The notes beneath the pieces are model-generated. The model was given only the letters and a program-made list of their open reading frames with translations, had not been told where the DNA came from and did no database searches. A DNA stretch of 64,000 nucleotides from assembly GCF_000801105.2 (NCBI RefSeq), contig NC_079516.1, positions 19,786,611 to 19,850,610 on the forward strand. Reading direction: 5' to 3'. Positions 47,713-58,500 of the stretch are shown piece by piece (the first letter of the stretch is position 1; every line of letters begins with the position of its first letter). A program made the position numbers and the translations under genes. Source of the DNA: Raphanus sativus. Taxonomy: Eukaryota; Streptophyta; Magnoliopsida; Brassicales; Brassicaceae.

Positions 47713-48213
47713 ACTATTCATAAGATGCTAGCTTCTAAGTTTAGTGCTTTTATAGTTGTCCAAGTGTTTTTGAGAGGCTTGTTTTCTAAGCTAGATAATT
47801 TCAAACCACTTGTACGATTTTTATAATTACACTAGGATTATAATGGATATTCATAGAAACCCAATCAACATTTAGCCACAAGATTATTTACCTAATCAAC
47901 ATGTCAAATTATGTAACAACCCTTGTCACTTTCATTGTTCCATGTACATAGCTTGACTGGATCTTTAGAAATTACAAACAATGATAAAGGAATATAAAAT
48001 CTGTTAGTTAAATGTCACAAGAAACTAGATAAATGCTAGCAACTCACGCATAAGAAGATATATATTGGTCTTAGAGACTTAGACTATTAATAACAATACA
48101 TTTAACAATGCAATTTATACATAAATAATATTCAAAACTATTTAGTAAAGAAAAAAAATCAAAACCAAAACTAGACCTCCATAAAAAATACACTATATAA
48201 ACCTTACATATAC
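47705..48213. repeat. About 510-bp duplicated segment, copy 2 (empty site)
   Basis: Uninterrupted paralogue of 29095-30563. It contains GGATATTCATAG at about 47845-47856, the pre-insertion sequence for the 940-bp Helitron. Non-coding. Confidence 0.88.
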
Positions 48214-49928
48214 CAATAGCGACTGTGCAATAACATCTCTAATCCGTATCATGTTCCACTGTAGACCGCATTACTTTATAGAATCTGACAATAACATCAC
48301 ATGTAGTTTGTCGATCGACTTTATCTCAACACATACTGAAACTAGCAACGTGAACATACACTTGACTACTCGTGTCTGACCAATTAGAGATTAGTTGTGT
48401 GTTTATGTCATATAAGTTTTATCTACTTTTACTATATTTCTGTAAATTACTTTTCACATTATGTATTTCTCTAGTTATATTTATAAACTATTTCTTTATT
48501 TTAACATCATTAAATATATTAATAACAACATCTGTTTCCAAACAATAACATAATCAAAATTGCAAATCTAAAAGTGCGACTTAATTAGTTCAACTTAGAA
48601 TTACTTTGTAATTGATTCAGTTACACCAAAATTTACAATTATACAAAGTCTTACAAAGTTTTCGGAAGTCATAGAGAAATAGATTCAAATTTTATAGTTC
48701 GGGTCTGGATGGTCCGCGATATAGTTCTGATTAAGTTGTAATTATGCAAATTTTTATTCGTTCTGTAGTTCTCTAATAATTTTTCTGACTTGAATAAAAA
48801 TTTATTTATTTAACATTTTAGGCAGGAGTATCTCATAATTTTTTTTGTCGGGGAGCAATTGATTCAAAGTAATTATGTATTGGGATAGCGATTGGTAAAT
48901 ATATATCAGCCGTTTATTGCTTATCTCGTGAGAGACTTGATATCCCTATTTCTTTCCTTTTTCTTTGTCAAAAACTTGAGACGTTTTCAAATTTTGACTC
49001 ATGGATTGTTAATTTGTTATATTCGATAATGCTACTTCTTCTTCTTTTGTGGACTGATAAAAAAGCCAACTGTTACGAGCCAAACCTGTCAAGATCCTGC
49101 ACAAAAATTTTCTTCCTCTCAAACCTTGAGAACAGTTAGCAACGCACTATTGGGGCGGATTTTTTTTAAAGAGTGAAGTTAAAAATCTCTCTCCTACAGG
49201 AGATCTGCAATTGGTGGCTGATCTACAAAGCTATAGTCTCTTGCTTTCAAGCCAAATATGGGTAATATTTTCTTCTTTCTAATTTGTCTCACCTCTTTCA
49301 ATTTATAGTTCGATTAGTTTTTTAAAATAATTAAAGAGAGGGCTTGGGTTTTCTATTCGATCTCTCTGATTCATACCAGTTTCTTGACTTCCTTAACAAA
49401 AGTAATTAATGAGACTGGTTTGCAAATTGCAATGATTTGAAACATGTGTTGGCCATAAATCCACTTATGCATATCAAACCAATATTTAAAAAAAAAAAAA
49501 ATACAGTTCCTCTATGGATAGATTTTAAATCCACGAATGCATACCAAAAGATTGAGCATATTAAATACAGATTATACTGTTATTTTTCAATAATTTTTTG
49601 TGTTCAGTCTTCTCTCTCTATTCTTAGTTCAGTCTTCTTCGGATCAGTGATCCTCTTGTCCACCACCAAAACCTTATTATATTTGTACTATAACTGTTAT
49701 CCAGATTTGCATTCAATCGCTGATTAATTTGCTATAATATTTCAATAGATCAAGGCTCGAGCCAAAGAAAAACAGAACGGTAACATGTAGCAAAGATTTG
49801 AAACTCTCTATAAACACACAATTTTAAAATGTGTGCAAATATCTTATTAGTTTCTTTTTTGTTTTGGTTTCTTGTATTGAAAAGAGGAGTATTCACAGAA
49901 ACTGGAGAAAAATCTGGAGGATTTGGAG
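48214..49928 (+). promoter_or_regulatory. Upstream region of the CNL receptor gene
   Basis: No coding gene seen. A GT donor-like GG|GTAATA at 49263 and an acceptor-like TATTCACAG just before 49900 would allow a 5' UTR intron of about 0.6 kb, common in this receptor class. Codons 49902-49928 read EYSQKLEKNLEDLE, like the conserved N-terminal coiled coil of RPS5-type proteins, but an in-frame TGA at about 49894 precedes them and no ATG is joined in frame. The very N-terminus therefore seems lost. Confidence 0.4.
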
Positions 49929-52406
49929 ATGGAAGTGGAAACTCTCAATTCAATGATAAATGAGTTGTTGAGAAGGGTGTCAAAAGAAAAGGACAGAGGT
50001 GTACAAACGGTACCCGAAGTGGAAGAATGGATTTCAAGGGCGGAAGAGACCGAATCGAAGGCCAGTGGTCTCCTCGATGAAAGTATTTCAGGATGTCACG
50101 ATTTATCTACCTATGATGATTGTTCGAGGATATCTGAATCGACCCGTCGTTATAGCGAGATGGTGTCTACGACGTTGAACGAAGCTAAAGATGTGAGATC
50201 CAAGGGAGTATTTAAAGTAATAGTTGAGAGAACAACTCCCTTGTCTTACGTCAAAAACATGCTCCCGCTTCACCCAATTGTTTCTCGAAAAATGTTGCTC
50301 GAAAAGGCGTGGGAATGCCTTATGGGGAATGGATGTGGGAGTTTGGGTTTTTATGGTGTAGCTGGAGTCGGGAAAACCACCCTTCTTACTCAGCTTAAAA
50401 ATAAGTTGACAGAAGATGGAGATGCATCTAGTCTTGTGATCTTTGTTCCTGTGGGGCCTGAAGAAGAGGTCGAGGAGGGTATTCAACATGAAATCTGGAA
50501 AAGATTAGGCTTGTCCATGGGACAAATTGATAAAGAGGAGAAAGCATCAGAAATATTTGAGATCTTAAGTGTGAAGAGATTTGTGTTGTTGTTGGATGGC
50601 ATACATAGGAAAGTGGATCTTAAAGAAATTGGAGTTCCATTTCCGAGCAGCAATAACGGATGCAAAATTGTGTTCACCACTCGTTCTCGGGAAACATGTA
50701 GAGGCATGAGGACTGATACCGAAGTCGAAGTTGAATGTTTGAGTCCAGAAGAAGCATGGGATTTTTTTCAGGTGATTGTTGGAGAAGCTACGTTGAAAAG
50801 TCATCCGGACATACCCCAGCTGGCAAGAATAGTTTGTGGGAAATGCGGTGGTTTGCCTGTTGCTCTCTGTCTCATCGGCGAGACCATGTCACGCAAAACG
50901 ACTGTACGAGAATGGCATCATGCAATTAGTGTTTTGGTTTCATCTACCACAGAAGATGAGCTTCTTCCCAATTTGAAGTTTACGTACGATAACCTGCATG
51001 GTGAGAGTATCAGGTCGTGCTTCTTGTATTGTGCTATGTTTCCGAGAAGTTGTGATATAAGTAAAAAGGAGCTGGTAGACTGTTGGATAGCCGAGGGAAT
51101 GATTGAAGAAGAAGAAGACAGAGAGATAGCTGAGATCAAGGGGTATGAAATGATTGCTGATTTGGTTATGATGAGATTGTTGATTGATGATGAATCTGGA
51201 TATGGTGTAACAATGAATGGCATTGTTCGTGAAATGGCCTTGTGGATAGCCTCTGAGTGCGGGAGGCAGAAAGAAAAATTTGTGGTCGTAGGAGGTATGG
51301 GAATTCATCAGATGCCAGAGGTGAATGATTTGAGTAAAGTTAGAAGGATGTCAGTAACATCTACTCAGGTTAATACCATATCTAACTCTCCTAACTGTCT
51401 TCATCTTACGACCTTCTTCCTCCAAGAAAACAGCTTAACATGGATCTCGCATGATTTCTTTCGGTGGATGACCAGCCTTGTGGTTTTGAACCTATCGCGC
51501 AACAGAGAACTTGATGAGTTGCCGGAACAAGTTTCAAGTCTGGTGTCGCTGAGGCTTCTCAACTTATCAAGGACAAAGATAAGTCGGTTACCGCTCGGTC
51601 TGAAAAGGCTTAAAAGGTTGATACACTTGGATTTGGAGTACACATCTCTTCTCCGAGAGGTTGAAGTGATTGGTTATTTACTGAATCTACAAGTGCTACG
51701 TTTATTACGGTCTGTTCCTATGGATCTCAGCTTAATGGAGGATATACAGCTTCTGAAGAGTCTGAAAGAGTTGAGTCTAACCGTGAGAGGAGTTGATGTT
51801 TTGAAGCGGTTACAAACTATCGACCAGTTAGCAAGTTGTATCCGACATTTACATCTCACAGGGATTACAATAAAAGATGGAGGAACACTACTGCTGAACT
51901 CTATGTTGAGCCTTCGCGAACTTGATATTCGGATGTGTGATACCCCGGAGACCATACATTTTGGCAACATTCAGAAGATTCCAAATTTACTGAACATACG
52001 CAGAGTGGCTCTTTCTTGGTGCACAGGTCTCAGGGACTTGACATGGTTGCTATTAGCCCCGAATCTTAGCGAACTAAGGGTACATGAATGTCAGCAAATA
52101 GAACATATAATAAACAAAGAGAAAGCCACGGGTGGTATGAGCGAGCAGCCCTTCCGAAATCTAACTAGGCTAGGCCTAGATAGTTTACCTCGACTGGAGA
52201 GCATCTACTGGACTCCTCTACCCTTCCCAGTTCTGAAATATCTTTACATAAGAGGTTGTCCAAAGCTGAGAAGACTTCCATTTAGCACTAAAGGGCATCA
52301 AGTGCGATCGGATATTTACCAAGAATGGATCAAAGGAGTTGAATGGGAGGATCAAGCTACGAAGCAACATCTCTCCAATTATGATGACAGGTCTCTTCTT
52401 CTCTAA
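49929..52406 (+). CDS. CC-NB-ARC-LRR immune receptor (RPS5/RPS2 class), possibly fused to kinase
   Basis: Unspliced it is 825 residues from ATG 49929. An RPS5-type CNL with a shortened coiled coil (EVEEWISRAEETESKASGLL at about 30-50). NB-ARC: P-loop GVAGVGKTT at 143-151; kinase-2 LLLDGIH, where the second acidic residue (223-224, usually DD) is Gly; RNBS-B KIVFTTRS; GGLPVAL at 307-313; RNBS-D CFLYCAMFP; and, in place of MHD, MNG at 429-431. LRRs start near 480 and run to about 790. CNLs recognise pathogen effectors and trigger cell death. MHD changes can cause autoactivity, and loss of the Walker B acid would impair ATP hydrolysis. A donor AG|GTCTCT at 52390/52391, just before the stop, can splice in frame to 52520, linking it to the downstream kinase (1240-residue fusion). 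Neighbouring genes suggest orthology with At5g47250/At5g47260. Confidence 0.9.
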   Translation: MEVETLNSMINELLRRVSKEKDRGVQTVPEVEEWISRAEETESKASGLLDESISGCHDLSTYDDCSRISESTRRYSEMVSTTLNEAKDVRSKGVFKVIVERTTPLSYVKNMLPLHPIVSRKMLLEKAWECLMGNGCGSLGFYGVAGVGKTTLLTQLKNKLTEDGDASSLVIFVPVGPEEEVEEGIQHEIWKRLGLSMGQIDKEEKASEIFEILSVKRFVLLLDGIHRKVDLKEIGVPFPSSNNGCKIVFTTRSRETCRGMRTDTEVEVECLSPEEAWDFFQVIVGEATLKSHPDIPQLARIVCGKCGGLPVALCLIGETMSRKTTVREWHHAISVLVSSTTEDELLPNLKFTYDNLHGESIRSCFLYCAMFPRSCDISKKELVDCWIAEGMIEEEEDREIAEIKGYEMIADLVMMRLLIDDESGYGVTMNGIVREMALWIASECGRQKEKFVVVGGMGIHQMPEVNDLSKVRRMSVTSTQVNTISNSPNCLHLTTFFLQENSLTWISHDFFRWMTSLVVLNLSRNRELDELPEQVSSLVSLRLLNLSRTKISRLPLGLKRLKRLIHLDLEYTSLLREVEVIGYLLNLQVLRLLRSVPMDLSLMEDIQLLKSLKELSLTVRGVDVLKRLQTIDQLASCIRHLHLTGITIKDGGTLLLNSMLSLRELDIRMCDTPETIHFGNIQKIPNLLNIRRVALSWCTGLRDLTWLLLAPNLSELRVHECQQIEHIINKEKATGGMSEQPFRNLTRLGLDSLPRLESIYWTPLPFPVLKYLYIRGCPKLRRLPFSTKGHQVRSDIYQEWIKGVEWEDQATKQHLSNYDDRSLLL

Positions 52407-52519
52407 ACACTTTTATTGTTTTTTTTTTCTCACTCTTATTCGTTGCTGAAACTGAAAAGCAGTTGTGATTTGATCTTGCACTGGTGATACTCCGTGTTAA
52501 TTGTTGTAAGCGGGTGCAG

Positions 52520-55500
52520 GGATTTTCCGAAGATTCCCGAAGAGCAGAAGATGGATGGTTTGGCATCTGAGTCACATCCAATCGAAGAGATAGTCCTGGT
52601 AGAGACTTTAGGAAGCGGAAAAGGTACCACTACAAACAGCATCACCGAAGAGGTTCAGTCGGGAACACACGCTACTGTAGAACACACCCAAACATACAGA
52701 TATTTAACGCCAGATTGCATGATCAGCAATAGGATTGACAATCGTGGTACGTTTTTTAACATAATTAAGGATTGATTGTTTTTTCTTCTTTTTGCTAACA
52801 TTGAGAAAGCAGCATTTGTAAATGGTAAATACTAGGAGTGTTCATGCTTTCTGCGCAAAAATATAAGTTTTAAATATAATTTTTTTTTCATTTGGAACAT
52901 TATTATTTACTGTAGGTTCGGAAAGAAATAAAATGATGTATTTCCTGTAGCTTTATTCCTTTTAATTTTGTTTAACAATCTTACTTTGATTTTTATTTGA
53001 ATTTCAGTAGAATTAAGATTATATTTTATAAAATAACTTTTTAATTTATATTAGATTTCATTATTATTATTTTTAAAGATTTCTTGTATCGCCTAGTTTT
53101 TAAGTATGTCTATAGATATATAAAAATCCCTATAAAATAGTATAGTATTCATTCACCATGCAAGAAAACGATATAATATTCATTTACTGTTATAAAAATT
53201 GTAACAGTCATTTAGTTATGTGTTTTATTTTTATTTTTTTAATTTAGTTCTCAATTTTTTGTTAAAAGACTTTTTCGGATAACAACACAATATATATAGG
53301 AATTATCTTTTTATTTTAAAATATATTTTTAGATTTTGGATAAATCTTAATATTATTAATTTTAACCAATTATCTAATAAAAACCAATTATTTTAATAAA
53401 AAAACTTTTTTTGTTTTTGACTAATATATATATTTTATTCATTAAGAATATAAATAATAGTAATCTCTCTAATTTTTAATATTAGGTGTTGGACGAAAGG
53501 CAGTGCAGCCGAGCGGGGTGATAGTGACGCCAAGTCTAAAGAAGTTTTCATTAGTGGATCTTAAGACGGCGACAAAAAATTTCCGGCCGGAATCAATGAT
53601 CGAAGAAGGTGGATTTGGACAAGTATTCAAAGGATGGTTGGAAGAGAAGACGTTAGCTCCGTCCAGGGCCGGCGTTGGAATACCAGTAGCCGTTAAGAAA
53701 TCAAGCCCTGATAGTACTCAAGGTTTGCATGAATGGCAGGCAAGTACATATTTTCTTTTCCTTTTCATATATTTTTATTCAATTATTGAACTCGTTATAA
53801 GTTTTTAATATAGAAAATATAAATTGAAAATAGCATTTTTTATGTATATATAGGCGCGAATTAGGGAAAATAATCATTTCATATAAGGATGTATTTATGA
53901 TAGAAATAACAAAACAAGTAGACTGGTCATTTTGTTTCTAATGACTGATATACTTATACATAAATGTAAATTAAGCCAATATATGGAAACCTTTTAGCTT
54001 GCTACTTGTCGTATAGTTGCTCAATATAATGATAACTTTGAAAACATATATTCAACAAATAATAGTCGAACAAATTATATGCTAGTATTAGTTCGGCATT
54101 AATTTAGGGTCTCCTTTTACAAATGTATCAGTTTAGGGTTATAAATGTCGATAACAAAAAAAGAAGACAAACGTATATAAAATATTTGAGCGGCATGTTA
54201 TAAATGATTACTTGATATAATAATAATAAAAGAAATGATGTATTTTTAAAACATAAAACTTAAATAGTTGTACTGAAAGAGATTATGTTTAATCATTTAC
54301 AGATAAATTTCATTGGGCCGGTCTCTTCCATTTTAATACATAAAAGAAGAAGTCAATGTAACATTATGCCAAAAAGTAGCGGAAGAAGAAGTCAAATAAC
54401 TCTCACGTAACTGCATTAAATCAGGAAAAATACGTATATCATTTATGTCGATGCGTCAAAATTGTTTATTCTCAACTTTAATAAAAAAAATTAAGAACTG
54501 GTTATTAATTATTTATTATTCGGTTCTTAACCTTTTTCTATTCTTAAATTACGCTAAAAATCTCATTCTAAAAATTTCCATTAATCATGCTTTTATGTGC
54601 AGTGTGTACGGTCTTAGCTTGAAACTCGGTTATATGATATACTAGTGATATTCCGGCGCTGCGCGCCGGATTTGTATGTTTTTTTCTTACTTAAATTTAT
54701 AGTTTATTATATGGTTTTAGTAAAAAAAATATGTAAAATGAAAATATGTAAAAAAAATAATATTTTCTGATCTTTTTATAATGATTAGTGACCGTAATAT
54801 ATTATTTTGTTTGAAGTTATTTAGTTCAAAGTAAAATAGCATAAGTAGTTGTTAATAATCGATTTAATAAAAATAGAATAAAAATTAATAGTCGTAAAAA
54901 AGTTTTTAGTTAGAATCTTAAATACTCGTGTCATAGACTGAGCTTTCTTTCAATAAATGTTTAAAAGTGTTAAACGTGAGAAAGTTGATTAACGCATGTA
55001 GAAGGACCATCTGAGAAAGGAGATGATGCATAAGAAAACTGCTACTTTAAAAGTAAGCAATCATTAACTCGTAAACTGAAATAAGAAATCGGTGTACTTC
55101 CCATTAATCAACAACATATCAACCCCAATATCTTTCTCCTTTCTTAACATTTCAAGCTTGCCAAAATTGTTGTAGCCTAGTTTGAACATCTCTACACTAA
55201 TTTGTCTTTAACTCCGAGCAATGAAACTGGAAATTCGACAATGATTGAATTGGAAAAAGTAAAGGAAGTATCGTCCGAACTCTCACACCATCTATACATA
55301 TATAATGAAACTGAGAAAGCATGAACTAAAGAACCATTCAATAGGAGATGGTGGGATGAATGTGATTTCTGGATTGATTATATGAATGATTACGTCGATT
55401 GCGTTAAAGAAGGAGAATTGCAGAGGCTATATTCTCCATCGTCAACATCAAATACAAAAAAATCCTATAAACCAATATTTTGAAACCCGACCCGGACACT

Positions 55501-58500
55501 GAATCAAATGATTTACCTAATCACTGGATCAGTAGATTAACCACAGATGAATTGCGGGTTAATAAATAAATTAGTTTTATCATATAATAATATATTAGCT
55601 ATGAAAACAAATATATATATAAACTAAAGTTAAGAATTTTAAGTGTACATACAAAATATTAAGAAATAGTTTAGACTATTTTAAAAAGTTGTAACATAAG
55701 AATTATGACATCTAAAAAAAATCAAGACATTTTCAAATCCAAAACAAACCAGAATTAAAACATTATTGTAATAAATTATCAATAACAAAAATAAACTAAC
55801 ACCAGATCACATCAACTAATTTTGGTTTTCTCTAAATTTTAAAATTTACCAACAATTTTTTTCTAAATTTGTCATTTCATCATTTTTGGGATATTTTTCA
55901 GTAAGAGCATTCTCTAATTTATTATAATCAATCTCGCCATGTTTTTCTTCTTCAACAATCCAAACTAAACTAAAGTTAAGAATTTTAAGTGTACATACAA
56001 AATATTAAGAAATAGTTTAGACTATTTTAAAAAGTTGTAACATAAGAATTATGACATCTAAAAAAATCAAGACATTTTCCAATCCAAAATAAACCAGAAT
56101 TAAAACATTATTGTAATAAATTATCAATAACAAAAATAAACTAACACCAGATCACATCAACTAATTTTGGTTTTCTCTAAATTTTAAAACTTACCAACAA
56201 TTTTTTTCTAAATTTGTCACTTCATCATTTTTGGGATATTTTTCAGTAAGAGCATTCTCTAATTTATTATAATCAATCTCGCCATGTTTTTCTTCTTCAA
56301 CAATCCAAACTCTATTTTGTAATTCATATGATCATATGATTTTTTTTTTGATCTGTAAATTAAAAATGCAATGATTTGTATTAAATTAAATAAAAAAACT
56401 ATTTACTCACCTTTCTTGCCAAAGTAAATTGTAGTATAGGAGAATAATAAGTCTCATCGTGCTTCAGTCTGTTTTACGGACGTGCAGCTCAAGCACAATC
56501 ATGACTCACTTTTTTTGCAAACATAAATTGTAATATAGAAGAAGAGGAAGACGATAATAAAACTGAAATTTCAAAATTTTAATTAGAAATTTAGAATATA
56601 GACGATAATTTCAAAATGTAACTTAAACTAAAAATAGTAAAAATAAAAATTATCTATTGGTTCAACCAGTGCTGCAATAAAACCCAAACTCAATTTCTAT
56701 TGGATCACAGATTTATCAGTTCAATTACGGATCTAAGTCAGATTCAAAACACTCTTATAAATGCTTGAACATGTATAAAGAAAAGTTTAACCTCCACTCG
56801 CCCCATTTATTTGACAATTAATACCAAAATTCATTAAATTTAAGTTGAAAAAATATTTTAATTATTAAAAAGAAAAGTTTAACCTCCCCTCCCCTATTTA
56901 TTTCACAATTAATACCAAAATTCATTAAATTTAAGTTGAGAAAATATTTTAATTATTAAAAAGAAAATGTCACATGGCATTTTTCTCCCCAAGGAGATAA
57001 AAAAGCCTACTTTATTAGTATAGATCTATATTAAATAACAGCTGTGAAAGATCAGGCCACTAATACTATTTATAATTATAGTAATAACTTATTAGTTATT
57101 AAGATATGGAAACAATAAACAAAAAATAAGTAAATCTTGACCTGGTTTTCGACGAGATATGAATAAATATCAATATGAAGATATACGAGCTTTGACCATT
57201 AACCTTTCAATTTTGTAAAATACTAAACAATAATATATTTCATTAAGTTTTTTTTTTTTGAAAGAATGTTAAATTTTATTCCTCAAAAAAACCTTTTTAC
57301 AAATAGGTTGCTACCCATGATTGAACAAATAGTTTACTAAACAATTTTTCCCCTAACCAAACCAAAAAACGATCAAACTCTAGTTCCAAACCAGAGCTTT
57401 AGTCCATCCTCCATCCCTTTCACTCTCTTTGACTTCAATAAGCTCAGTTTGTTTCTAATACCCTTGTCAATCATCTTCTTTAAAACAATCACAGGAGCCA
57501 GCTTCTCACCATGTTTAACCCTATTCCTCTCTCGCCAAACTCCATACATAGCTGCGTGGAGAGCATAGCGGAGACAGAACAGCTTCTTTTGGTCCATATT
57601 CCTCCCCTCCGAAATCAACTGCATATTTTCAGCCCATGTACTTGTGAACGCACTTCCCATGATCCCCAACACAAGACTCCTCCACAGTTGAACTGAATAT
57701 GAACATTCAAAGAAGAGATGGTTTCGACTTTCCCTTGCATTTTTACAGAGCACACATCCATCATCAACACCTAGATTCCAACTAGCAATTCTATCCATCG
57801 TGGAAAGCCTGTTTAGATTCGCTAGCCAGACCATGAACGCAAACTTTGGAGTTGCCTGAGAAAACCAAACACCTCGAGTCCAAACACACTTTTCTTTCTC
57901 ACCTCTAGTGAGCTTCCAAGTTTCAGACGTTGAGAAGTCATTTCGAAAACCCGCCTCTCTCTTCCACATACTCTCATCCTCCACATCTTCAGTCATACTA
58001 TCTTTCATAGCACTGAGCTTCTCTTCAATAGTATTAAGGATCTCTGTTCTGTGCCTCCTTCTTCTACGAGCTTTAAATACAGCTTCTTCAACCGTAGCTT
58101 CCTTACGGATGCCCAAGTCAATAAAACCTCTAGCACCCAACCGATCAAATAAGACTCCAATTTCACTCCAGTTGTCGAACCAAAAGGAAGTATGACGACC
58201 ATTTCCTACTTCTTTTCGATAGAAACCTTTTGCAATCTCTCTTAGCTTAAGTAACTTCCTCCACATCCAAGAACCATTTTGAGACTTCACATTCACTTCC
58301 CAGAAACTTTTCTTTTTCATAAGATTTTCCTTTATCCATTTGCTCCATAATGACTTCCCATTAAGCAATCTCCATATCAGTTTCAAGCCACAAACCAAGT
58401 TCACTTCCTTAAGAGCTCGAATACCCAAACCACCTTCATCTTTTTGCTTGCACACTTCACACCATGCAACCTTTGCACCAGTGGTTTTGAGAATCGGACC

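Larger units (their letters stand above)
54642..57024 (-). mobile_element. Non-autonomous Helitron, 2383 bp, in the kinase intron
   Basis: On the minus strand it begins TCTATACTAATAAAGTAGGC at 57024. It ends with a perfect hairpin CCGGCGC-GCA-GCGCCGG, 11 nt and CTAG at 54642. Host A at 54641 and T at 57025 fit A|T targeting. There is no Rep/helicase. It contains two internal tandem duplications (55621-56312 and 56781-56968). Confidence 0.9.

Noticed and set aside
49257..49320. ATGGGTAAT as the true CNL start, spliced to the coiled coil
   Set aside because: The available GG|GTAATA donor does not keep phase with the acceptor before 49900, so it cannot supply an in-frame start.
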